Shown one piece after another: positions 54,132-64,000 of a stretch of DNA of 64,000 nucleotides. The stretch covers positions 13,283,735 to 13,347,734 of the forward strand of contig OY987307.1 of the NCBI GenBank assembly GCA_963920635.1, read 5' to 3'. The notes beneath the pieces were generated by a model that did not search any database, was not told the origin of the DNA, and saw only the letters and a program-made list of their open reading frames with translations. The DNA is from Pseudeuparius sepicola. Taxonomy: Eukaryota > Arthropoda > Insecta > Coleoptera > Anthribidae. The position numbers were made by a program, and so were the translations under genes. Within the stretch, counting starts at the first letter, position 1; each line of letters opens with the position of its first letter.

Positions 54132-54348
54132 TATAGTCCACCTTACGAGAGAATACGAGCCTCAAGAATCTTTACTGGGCTTGCTAGGCGTTGCCGGATC
54201 GCAAATAACCTGTACAATTCTGGTGCACTAGCGTAATGGCTTTGGTTTATTATATTTCCTAAGGAGAATTATATTTCGAAGTTTGGCAACATTATAAATT
54301 TTTTACTCGCATTCTTGAGGCTCGTATTCTCTCGTAAGGTAGACTATA
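54132..54348. mobile_element. MITE-like element with ~39-bp terminal inverted repeats
   Basis: TATAGTCCACCTTACGAGAG... at 54,132-54,170 matches the reverse complement of 54,310-54,348 with about one mismatch. The interior has no transposase. Length 217 bp. Confidence 0.7.
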
Positions 54349-54463
54349 ACTAAATCGACCATAAAATGAGCTTGTCAGCAGGCTCACAGTCGCGAAACTA
54401 ATGTCCTTTTTTTGCTGGCACACTCGATTTATTTTTCTGAGTGGCGTAAAGCTAAAGCTAAAG

Positions 54464-54489
54464 CGGAGATACACTAAAGTGTATCTCCG
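54464..54489. repeat. Perfect 12-bp inverted repeat
   Basis: CGGAGATACACT and AGTGTATCTCCG separated by AA. It would form a hairpin or mark the joined ends of a transposon. Confidence 0.75.
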
Positions 54490-55480
54490 TCGCGGTTCAG
54501 CTTGCAGTTCGTCTTAACGCAAAATAACGTGGGCAGCATACTCGTAATGCACTTTAAAATGTATGCCGCCTAATGCCATCCCGGATTTTCGTTTTTATTT
54601 AACGAAGCCGAATGAATTGCTTTGTATTGACGTTCATTATGACGGTACTCGTGCTTCATATATTTATGTTATTAACTTTAATACAATATCATTTTGAAAA
54701 AATAAAATATCATTTTAAATCAAAAAGCCTGTCGCGCGAAATGTTCATAAAAGTAGGATTAATTTTATTGAACAGTGATTGGTTGATAAGCAAGTACCTT
54801 GTAATTTGGCATTATCTTTACGAAAGCCGAGACTTATTTCATTTTATTTTATTCGTTTTAGCACATAGCTTAAAGCTTGTTTTTAAAATGGTTTTTTATC
54901 TCTGTCGATGTGCTCTTGTCTTTTTACTATTTCATGGCTTTTTCTGTAATAAAATACCATATCTGAATTTGGGGACAGATATCTGAGGCATCTAGAGTAC
55001 TTTGTTGCTCAGAAACGACTCAGCAGGCTAATATTCGGTTTAAAATATTTTGAGTCTTGTCTTTCAGGAATAATGATGCTTTAACAGTAGGTACTGTGTT
55101 TACTTGTTTTACATCTTGTGCTTGTTTTGTAAACAAACCCAAATTTATTCTTAACTAACATACGATGGTGTTAGTGCACAAAGAATGTTGTAAATGCCTT
55201 TTTCGACAAAAATGCATTTACAACACTAGCATACATTTTCAGACGTGCACGTTCTTATGCACAAAAGTGGTAATTGCATTATTAAAATTTATTGATGCCA
55301 GCGTCGTCTTCCAATCGGGATAAGTACCTCTAGACTACAGAATTCTACTCCAAACGTGTTAGGTATACTTCTTAACACCTGTGTGCGCCCAATCACGCAG
55401 GGTTAACTGCAGTTACCACATTTGTGCCCAGTAAAAAGCGAGGTTAGATTCCGATTGTTGCTTTTTATTTCGTGGGAATT
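54490..55480. other. AT-rich spacer
   Basis: No gene supported; a 124-codon hydrophobic ORF (54,612-54,986) looks like random AT-rich sequence. A stretch around 54,840-54,895 recurs, diverged, at ~58,190-58,255. An 11-bp inverted repeat GTTGTAAATGC/GCATTTACAAC lies at 55,186-55,224. Confidence 0.45.
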
Positions 55481-57560
55481 ATGTCGTGTTCTAGAGGTAA
55501 AAAAATAGTGAATTTAGCTTTGACCAGGAATATATTAAGTAAATTATTACTTAAATTATTTGGTAAGTTTATATTTATTAAATACTGCATGATTTGTATC
55601 TATACAGTTATTCTATCTAGCAGAAGAAATACATACCCTGGCTGTTAAATCTACCCCTGGTAGTGTTTCTAATCAATGCAGTCAAGACAAGACGCATCGA
55701 ATTGATAATTCAGCGAAAGTTTGCATTTTATCTGATCAGATTATTGTACCAAGGCGTTTAGGCGTTCCAAATCAGAATTATAGCGAAGTGTCCGAAGAAA
55801 GCAGACAGCTACCCTTGTTTTCCATTTAAGGTAAAACTTAGCAATTAATATCGTTTGAATCGTGTTTTACCAATTATTTTCTTTTTTTAGCTAAAACTGA
55901 ACAAAATGAGTCACAAATAAATAACGAAGTTACTAAGCCAGGACCATCGCGTGTTCCTGAATAGCGCAGAGAATCTGAAGAACTAAGCGAACCTTTTCAA
56001 TATTCGTCAAGTTCTTATGAGCCCTCTTCGGATAGTGATGATTCCGACAACGAAATTGTTGAAAACGTGGCGAGGAGAATACAGGCTCAAAATGTTTCTA
56101 GTGATAATAAAAATAAGAAAAGAAGAAAACGAACGGAGGATAGAATGAATTGGCAACGATCTGTTGTTAAGAATTTAAGATTAAGCGGGAAAAATACACA
56201 AATCGAACTGGGAAAGAAATACCTGACAAAATACCAAATAATGTCCATTGCAACAAATGCAGATATAAATGTAGTGAGCATATTCCACAAACAGATAGAG
56301 AGGTTCTGTGTCAGGAGTATTATAATTTAGCCGATGATGTTCATCAGAAAATTCACTTGACATCGTTAATGAAAAAGGTCCCAGTCGCTAAAATACTAAA
56401 TAATCCAAAATCTAAAAACCGACAGACATCCAGAATGTATTTTTTTTAACTCTGCAGGAGAAACTCATAGAGTATGTTTAAAATATTGTAAAACTGTGCA
56501 ACTATTGTAAAACTGTACAAATAACATGAGTGGAAATGGCCTCTACACCGGACAAGATAGGAGAATTGGTGTTCAGCCATCAAAAGCTATTCCTCTAGAA
56601 ACCGCACAATTAGTCAAAGAGCATATTGACTCGTTTCCCAGAATAGAATCACATTACTGCAGGCCTGATTTACAACATTTCCAAAATGTATAGACTTTAT
56701 AAATATTATTTTTGTGTGCAAGAGAATGTTCAGCCTGTATCACTGTTTGTTTAACAACAAATATGTTCTTTGTGTAACTCATGTAACACCGCCAAAGACA
56801 AGACACCTCTACAAGAAGAGTACAACTGTCACAAGCGGCGTGAAAAAGACGCTATGCAAATGAAAGCAGATGATAAACAAAGACCACGCGCAGAAAAAGG
56901 TAAATCTTTTAGGTCAATATCATTCGATCTGCGAGCAATTTTGCCCATTCAAATATATTATATACATAAATAATTAAATGTATATAATTTCACAATTTGT
57001 GACGCATCCAATTCTGATGGACACTGTTTTGTTTGGGACGAAACTCACGGAAAAAAAGGTAGCGCAGAAATTGGAAGTTGCTTTTTTTTTATTGAAGTTT
57101 CTTTTAAACTTGCCCGAAACTGTAACACATGTTGCCTCATTTTTTGACACTTGCGGCGGGCAAAATCGAAACAAGTTTGTTGCTGCGGCCATGTTATATG
57201 CTGTGAATAACATTGACCATTTGCAGACTATTGATCTAAAATTTATGGAGCCTGGACACTCATATCTAGAGACAGACTCGATGCATTCTACGATAGAGGG
57301 CAAAACGTCATAAGCAAATTTAAATGGGAAACCATTACCATAAATAAAAAATACACATCGCGTCTACACGTTTCACAAAAAAAAAGAAAAAATACCTGCT
57401 CTTTCTTTTAGAAAAGAAGATTATCCCCGACACCAACTTTACAAACGAAATTCCAGAAACGAAAAAGCTGGACTTGTCAAATGAAAACAACTCTGAAGAT
57501 GGTGCCTGAGAAACCAGTTGAACCTGCTTTAGCTTACATTTTGTTCATCGAAATTTGAAA
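55481..57560 (+). pseudogene. Intron-containing transposase-like pseudogene
   Basis: Fragments read in order: MSCSRGKKIVNLALTRN, then a GTAAGT donor and CAG acceptor (~55,563-55,608), a Ser/Glu-rich region, RRKRTEDRMNWQR, a Cys-rich KC-x3-KC...R-x6-YYNLADD segment, IDSFPRIESHYCRPD, CNSCNTAKDKTPL, and finally FFDTCGGQNRNKFVAA...GHSYLETDSMHSTIEG (56,978-57,313). The last motifs resemble a DDE-type transposase-derived family common in insect genomes. Several stops and frame changes make it non-functional. Confidence 0.55.
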
Positions 57561-58319
57561 TAAAAGTTTAATACAATAATTCATGTTGGTAGTTTTTTTT
57601 TTTAATGAACGAACTTGTATTGCACCAAATGTGGTAAATACAGATAATTTCGATTATTTTTTAAATTTTCTTATACTATGAAACCAAATATCGCAAATAA
57701 GCATTCTCACGATTGAGTTAATACCAGAGTTTAGTCTAGTAACTCATCTTCTATACACAAAAATATTTGTGTGAATTGTGGCGAACTAATAAACTTTAAA
57801 TTCCTTTAACTCCAAACACACATTTTCGCACTTAGCACATATGTGTACTAGACGAATATTTACAATCACAACACACGTATTCAGGACTCCATACCTTCCT
57901 TTCACCATCATTATTTCAAACAATCACCATGCTATATTTTATTTCATTGCCAGACCGCATAAAATTTGCACTAGTCTTTCTTTGTTTAAGATTCGTCTGA
58001 AAAATAACTTGTGTATCATACATTTTATAGCATAAATGAGTTTTGGATAGTGTAAGACAGCGTATGATTTCTTTGAATAAAGTTTTGTGCTCGAACAGTT
58101 TCTGTTGAGTTTTCAATATGTAAATTTCCTTAACATGCCCTCTCCTGTTCAAGGTAGGCTGCTTGGGTAAATAAACTATTATTATTATATTTTTTATTAT
58201 TATTTTATTCGTTTTAGTACATGGCTTAAATAAAAGCTTGTTTTTAAAAAGTGTTTTCCCCTTTTATTTTATTTTGTGCTTTTTAGTACCTATTTGATTC
58301 CTATATGAGGAGGATGATA
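57561..58319. other. AT-rich spacer
   Basis: No gene seen; short hydrophobic ORFs only. Confidence 0.4.
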
Positions 58320-58645
58320 AAGAAATTTAGCCATCTTGGGGCATTCAATTATTGGATGACCTCACTTACCTTATTATTTTGTACTCGTCAAACCCTTTCA
58401 TTTGATATCCATGTCAAGTAGGTTGTGCAAAAGTAGGTAATTCGCCATATTCGGGCGGTCGCCATATTTAATTTAGTGTCAATAATTTTATCGTTTTCTA
58501 CTCTTCAAGCTCTTTCATTTGATACCCATATTAAAGGGGTTAAAAAGAAAATGTAATTCGCCATCTTGGAGCAGCGGCCATATTGAATTTAGTGTGATGT
58601 CACTAACTTTATCGTTTTCTACTCTTCAAGCCCTTTCATTTGACG
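58320..58645 (+). repeat. ~115-bp tandem repeat, about three units
   Basis: Units share CGCCAT(A/C)TTGG, TTATCGTTTTCTACTC and CCCTTTCATTTGATA(T/C)CC, about 105-120 bp apart, diverged. Confidence 0.65.
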
Positions 58646-58766
58646 GATATTTTGAAAGTATTATAATATTGAGTATTGCATATTGTATTGTCACCAGAAC
58701 TAATGGTATATAAGCAAAATTTCAGCTCAATCGGATGTCAAGAAGTGGTTCTAATTCAGCTTGGAA

Positions 58767-58772
58767 GATACA

Positions 58773-58806
<34 letters not shown>

Positions 58807-58816
58807 CATACATACT
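58767..58816. repeat. (CATA)n microsatellite
   Basis: CATACATA run with minor interruptions, following CAGCTCAATCGGATG, a common context at the end of arthropod repeats. Confidence 0.85.
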
Positions 58817-59829
58817 TACTAACAGGGCAAGTTAAATAAAAGCTTGTAAAAAGCTTGTAACAACAATAATGTGGTTATTTACTTCTAGATTACATCTTCG
58901 CCTCATTCTCAACTATTTTGTTTCTTCAAAATAGTGCCAGGCAACAAAAATGTTTTCTACCCCTTTAATGATTTTGAAACATGTTTAAAACTATTTTGAA
59001 CAAACAACAATAATGTGGTTAAAATCAAGAGGTTATAATTTTGTTGGGAGATCTAAAGCGGTAAATATTGGACAATGCTGTGAACTTAGTGAAAGTTTAT
59101 TTTATGGTCGATTTAGTCCAACTTTGAGAACGAGATTATGTGTTAATAGGTCGCCACGGTGCTACTTTTTCGTTATTGCTTAAAGTCCAATAAGGCAGCC
59201 ATGAAAAATTCTCAGTATATCGTTGGAATTCGGAGAACAAAAAGTAACAGAATACTTCAAAATATACAAGGTGTCTCAAAAATCAACCAAGTGATACTCA
59301 CTTAGGGTCAAATCAGAAGTTACAACCTAAAAGATGAACTTACAACCTAAAAGATGTATCTAAAATATATTCCCTGTATATTAACGACTCCATCGTAATT
59401 GGCTTCGTGATTTTCTAATCGAGTTTAGTCGAAGTAGGCCGATTTATCTATTTTAACATAACTTATCTATTTTAACAACTTTTCTTAAAACATTTTACCC
59501 TTTAAAATTAACTGAGCTCATTTCTACGTAATTTTTAGATTTTTTGAAGTGAAGTGTTACTATATGCCAACTTTAAACACAAGCAAAATATTTTAATTAC
59601 CCGTAAAAATGAGAAATAAATATATTAAATATCGAAAATTTATTGTTTGTTTATTATGACTATTGATTTTATTTAATTTTTTAGGTGTCGTGAAAGGCAA
59701 TTAGATCAACTAAAATAAACAAAGACTTGGTATTTTCATTTACCAACCCGATAAATTGACTTCGCTGCTCCTCTCCATGTTTCCGAAAAACAAGTACAAG
59801 GCAAGCGAGTTCAATATAAAAGGAAAACC
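58817..59829. other. Unassigned spacer
   Basis: No gene supported. A 21-bp unit, ACTTACAACCTAAAAGATG, is duplicated near 59,320-59,360. Confidence 0.35.
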
Positions 59830-60360
59830 TCAGCCCGACATTTTCCAATTAAATCCAGTGTTCCAATTCGTAAAAGTGAATTGCAACAGAAAGGCAATAT
59901 AAAACGGCGACCGTCCAATTTCACTTTTATTGAAGTCATCCAGTTTTTGTTCCAAATAAAAAATAGGCATCATGTGATAAGCTCGTAAGTTAATAATATT
60001 TTGCGGCCCAAACACAGAGCCATGTTCTCGTTTTAATAAATAAGAATTAGGAGCTACTATTTCTTGAACTTGATAAGATCCTTCATACAATAAAAATAGT
60101 TTACGTATCTCCGCATTTTCTACACGTGATAGGGGATGTGTTCGGATGAGAACCCAGTCGCCTGGATGAAAAATCACCGAAAATGGCCTCATACTTTAAG
60201 TTGGGCTTTTCGAATTTGGAGCTGTCTTTCGTGTGACAATTGCCAATGTTGACTTAAGCTGCGTCTATCTGGATTTTCGGGACGAAAATCTAGAAACAAA
60301 TGAATATTGTTTGGCTCTATTATAAAAAAATTGGGCGTATTTATAGCCTGTGCTTTTATG
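59830..60360 (-). pseudogene. Ty3/Gypsy integrase C-terminus remnant
   Basis: Minus-strand frame with GDWVLIRTHPLS...FLLYEGSYQVQEIVAPNSYLL, typical of the integrase C-terminal domain of Gypsy pol, preceded by a FLDFRPENPDRR-like region. The rest of pol is missing or lies at 61,310-61,620. Confidence 0.7.
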
Positions 60361-60484
60361 TACTATATTATTTATACAATTGTTCTACTTCTATAAGTAC
60401 AGTCGGCTACCTGGAATGTCGGTAAAAACAAAAAGTTCGTAAAATCCTACCGATCTTTCAGTCCTATCTTATTTTTGATTTGGT

Positions 60485-61310
60485 TGATGTTAAACCGTAC
60501 TGATGATTGCCAAATAGCATGAAACACGTGTATGCGGTTACTAGTTTCTTGTTTTTGTTTTCTAACTTTGAGTGCTTATGTCCATTATAACTTTTTCTTG
60601 TATTTACATTTACACTCACAATCTTACATCTTTGTTGTCATTGTATCTTGGACTATGAATATTTCCACGCAGGTCGCTTTAGCAGCCTCCGTGGCGATGT
60701 TAGTACAAGCACCGAATTGGGGATGTGCTGACTGAAGCTGCAAATGTGCTGTTGGCTCCTGCCTGGACTTCATTTGTTGCTTCCCAAATCATTCCTATCT
60801 TTTTGATTTAGTTGATGTTACACCGTACTGATAATTGCCAAATAGCATGAAACACGTGTATGCGGTTACTAGTTTTTTGTTTTTGTTTTCTAACTTTGAG
60901 TGCTTATGTCCATTATCACTTTTCCTTGTATTTAAATTTACAATCACAATCTTACATCTTTGTTGTCATTGTATCTTGGGCTATGAAGATTTTCACGCAG
61001 GTCGCGTTAGCAACCTCCGTGGCGATGTTAGTACAAGCACCGAAATGGGGATGTGCTGACTGAAGCTGCAAATGTGCTGTTGGCTCCTGCCTGGACTTCA
61101 TTTGTTGCTTCCCAAATCATTCCTATCTTTTTGATTTGGATGATGTTACACCGTATTGATGATTACCAAATAGCATGAAACACGTGCATGCGGTTACTAG
61201 TTTTTTTGTTTTTGTTTTCTAACTGAGTGCTTATGTCCATTATCACTTTTTCTTGTATTTACATTTACATTCACAATCTTACATCTTTGTTCTCTCATTG
61301 AGCGTAGATA
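60485..61310 (+). repeat. 326-330 bp tandem repeat, ~2.5 units
   Basis: TGATGTTA(A/C)ACCGTA(C/T)TGAT starts at 60,485, 60,811 and 61,141; the first two units are complete and nearly identical, the third is cut at ~61,300. It separates two parts of the same Gypsy pol. Confidence 0.85.
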
Positions 61311-61620
61311 ACCAACGATGAGAATGAAACTGAGTTCCATTATATGACAAAATTGCTTTAAGCACTTGAACTTTTTAAAATAATGTCCTTCCAGACGAGA
61401 GAATATAATTTAGTGAATTTATAAAAGAATCGATCATGACTAATAATTGTGCAATCCTGTACATTTGGGTAATGGACCCATCAAGTCAATGCAAACGAGT
61501 TTCCCCGGTTTGTTATGAATCACGGAGTTACATGTCCCCTTCATTTAGTTGACGGTTTTGCCTTTTGACAAATATCGCAAGAAGTAACTACTTGTCTAAC
61601 ATGTTTTAGCATTTTAAGCC
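61310..61620 (-). pseudogene. Ty3/Gypsy integrase zinc-finger/core remnant
   Basis: Minus-strand pieces include VRQVVTSCDICQKAKPS (HHCC finger end) and a CIDLMGPLP-like catalytic-core start, with frameshifts. Same orientation as the C-terminal remnant at 59,830-60,360. Confidence 0.6.
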
Positions 61621-61699
61621 GAAAGAAGAAACAGTGACAGTACCTACTCAAGGGTTTTCGGATAACGCTCGCGTGTATTGCTTTTTCACAGCCTCTATA

Positions 61700-64000
61700 T
61701 GGTATAAACTAGTGATGGGATAAATTGCTATCTTAAAATAACAGTTGTAGCTGCGCCTGCTATTTGGATGTAGCAGTTACGAAATAGCTGCTTCAAAATA
61801 GCAGGTAGAAAGTAGAAATGGTACAATACAATTAAATGTCGCGTCATAGCGTGTGGCCTTGACGGCGCAGGGCAGCACATAATGCGCGTTTTGTAGTTTA
61901 TTTTCTCGTCAGTAGATGTGCATTGAACATTATGTTTTTAACAAGTACATACATAAAAATAAAGAAAAGAATAGGATATTGAATATGCGATATTGTAAGG
62001 TTATGGGATGGGTACTGGGGATGGGTACACTGTTTACTATTCCACCGGCACAAGAAACATCAATCTGTCCACCGGTTGCCTCGTTCCCGGTTGCCGCTCA
62101 CCAGTCGCAACGTCGCCACAACAGAATAAAATTCTGTGGTCGCCCCTGCCCCGCCCCCTAGCACCCGCCAGCTCGAGCGCGGCCAGCGCCAACAAACACA
62201 CCTTTTCTATAGACTGCACTGCTACTGCAGCAGAGGCAGTTTTTATAGGTACTGATTTCAGCCGTTGCTGTCACTACTTCCACTTCGTAATTTGATCTCA
62301 GTGTTTTTATTCGTTGAGTTTTGCACCGCGCTACTACGCGTTAGCAATAGCCCCTATTTTGAATTTGAAATAACAGTTAAAAGCAGCTTCGACCAAAAAA
62401 CAGTTAAAAAATAACAGCACAACAGGTCACAAGGGCGATTTTAAATTGTCGGAAGGACAAGGAATAGTTTGCCCGCTTTGCTCCGCATTCGCGTTGTTGC
62501 ACCCCTGTTTTGTTTGGTACTTGCCCAGGAAGCGCTCACAGGTGACGCGAGATTGATCGCTGCCGCTTGGGACCATGCATGTTTTCAGTTTTGGCCGTCG
62601 CTGGTCGTTCTTTCTTCGTTTCCGGAGGTCCTAGTCTGAATGTTGTTCGAAGTTATTTCTCGTATTGTTTTGGTCTGATTGACAGGTTGAGGTTATGATA
62701 GTCGTTTGACGCTGTTGACGTTGTTTTGACATTCTAGCAGAATTGACACTATTTTGAAATTCGACATTGTTGACGCAGTTTTTGATGATTTGTGGTGTCA
62801 ACTATTTCCGTTTCCGGCTACGTGAGAGGGGAGTGATCGCGTGGGCGTTGGACTCCAATTCATTCGGTCGTCGGCAGTTGAATTGAAAAGGTCGTTTGTT
62901 GGTGGCTTGTACTTCCACTTGGAAGTAATATTTAGTAATTCGCCACTTGGAATTATTGGTGAACCTCACAAGAAGGGAGTTGAATCTCTAGATCCACTGA
63001 AGGAACACCCAACATTGAAGACATTGGGAATACTGGTAATTGTTGCAGTTTTGTTTCTTAGGGTTTTTTTACCAGTTTTTTTTTGTCTTGGACATGTGTT
63101 TGCTTAGGACCTGTGTTATGTTTTAGAGCTTGGACTCGGTTCCTTTTTTTGGTTATCTAGCTTTTGTAGTTGTTATATTTTTTCGTCTAGTGTTTCGAGA
63201 TCGAACGGGTAAGTCACCAAACTATTTATATTTTACTAGTGTTACCTTTTATTTTGTGAATATTGTATAGTAAATTTATGAGGCAGGTTTAGTCAAGACA
63301 ATTGATCGTTTTGGTTATTAATTTTTAATCTGTTGAATAGTCAGAGTTCAGGGTACATAAAGTCAAAGTGTTATGCTTTCATACATCTAATCTTTTTACG
63401 TGTAAGAAATTTAACTAATAATTGTAAAAGCGTCGAAACTTCGACTGCAGGTTTTCGGAGACTATTCGTTGTGTTTTTTTTTACATGCACTCTGGTACCT
63501 GAGCGAAGCACCATCGGAGTACGGACACACACCATCGTACGACACAGGTCTGACAGTGGTCGCACATCGTCTAGCCCCAGCTTGATACGTCCACGACCCA
63601 ACCTTGAAATTAGTAGTCAAAATTTTAGAAGTGCTCGTAAACAAGACTTTAAATGCTCACGTGAACTTTTGGTGCTAGTAGTGTTGTCGAACTTTTCTGA
63701 TTTTGTATTTTTAAGATCGAATATTTTTCACAGGGTTTTCTTAACTTTTCAACAGTAACAAATCCTAATTGTAAACAACAAAATGCACTGCTCAATTACC
63801 AACTTTATTGTAAACATTTTTATGTACGATTTCAAATTGTAAATATATTGTAAATAGAAAAATGTGTTATTTTATTTAATCAACAAATAGTTCAAGCTTC
63901 TGGCGCTCAAAGATAACCATTTTGGTTATAACCTTTACTGGAGCGCGGTAACGACCCTACTAAATCGGTACTTATTATTTTCCACGGATCTTCATTACGT
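61700..64000. other. Unassigned region at the window end
   Basis: No gene supported. TAGTGATGGGATAA near 61,728 resembles an hAT terminal sequence, but no partner end was found. The stretch 63,300-63,900 with a following TGGCGCTCAAAG (~63,901) could be an LTR and primer-binding site; this is weak. Confidence 0.3.

Noticed and set aside
54612..54986. 124-codon hydrophobic ORF
   Set aside because: AT-rich sequence that readily gives Phe/Leu/Ile-rich frames; part of the sequence is a dispersed repeat also at ~58,190.
61712..62460. hAT-like end TAGTGATGGGATAA and internal inverted words
   Set aside because: No matching opposite terminus or 8-bp duplication could be found by eye.
63300..63912. 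Possible LTR with primer-binding site at TGGCGCTCAAAG
   Set aside because: No second LTR in the window and no coding region downstream before the window ends.

Overview
The window reads as nuclear DNA of an animal, most likely an insect. It is AT-rich, contains spliceable introns, TATA/initiator promoters and AATAAA signals, and almost everything recognisable is mobile-element DNA: a Polinton/Maverick, a Dong/R4-like LINE with a restriction-like endonuclease, Penelope-like elements, Ty3/Gypsy remnants, SINE-like and MITE-like repeats. I see no prokaryotic gene organisation, no rRNA or tRNA gene, and no convincing intact host gene. The insect assignment is an inference from this repeat mix.

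Positions 1-40,345 form a nested stack. A short SINE-like repeat that ends in an ATT/TAA microsatellite is followed by at least eight copies of one LINE, each abutting a TAA-type tract: three on the minus strand (479-28,095, one of them split) and five on the plus strand (29,245-38,736). The plus-strand copy at 29,245-33,475 has an uninterrupted 1221-codon ORF and looks full length; the others are 5'-truncated, internally deleted or frameshifted. The first minus-strand LINE is split by an 18.86 kb Polinton (3247-22,104) flanked by the 6-bp target duplication ACCGCC. Another LINE copy in the same window shows the unoccupied site.

The Polinton has ~600-bp terminal inverted repeats (TIRs), each carrying its own small gene. 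Between them, from left to right on the plus strand, are a phospholipase A2-domain virion protein, an adenain-like cysteine protease, penton-like and hexon-like capsid genes (both frameshifted), an unassigned gene, a BIR-RING inhibitor-of-apoptosis protein, an A32/FtsK-type packaging ATPase, a coiled-coil/DUF8207-like protein, a retroviral-type integrase with chromodomain (one TAG stop) and a small unassigned gene. Protein-primed family B DNA polymerase (one TAG stop) and a Trp/Gln/Glu-rich repeat protein follow on the minus strand, then a plus-strand gene that appears to be spliced from four exons made by tandem duplication of exon-intron units. Most genes have a TATA box about 25-30 bp before a CAGT-like initiator, often inside the end of the preceding gene. 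This is a virus-like genome (capsid, protease, packaging, replication, integration, anti-apoptosis), probably a recent but already damaged insertion.

From 43,014 to 50,826 lie three Penelope-like copies (RT plus GIY-YIG), one minus and two plus, separated by pseudo-LTRs that contain a hammerhead-ribozyme-like core. From 50,827 to 64,000 there is mostly unassigned AT-rich DNA with a MITE, an intron-bearing transposase-like pseudogene, short tandem repeats and a decayed Gypsy integrase that is interrupted by a ~328-bp tandem repeat.
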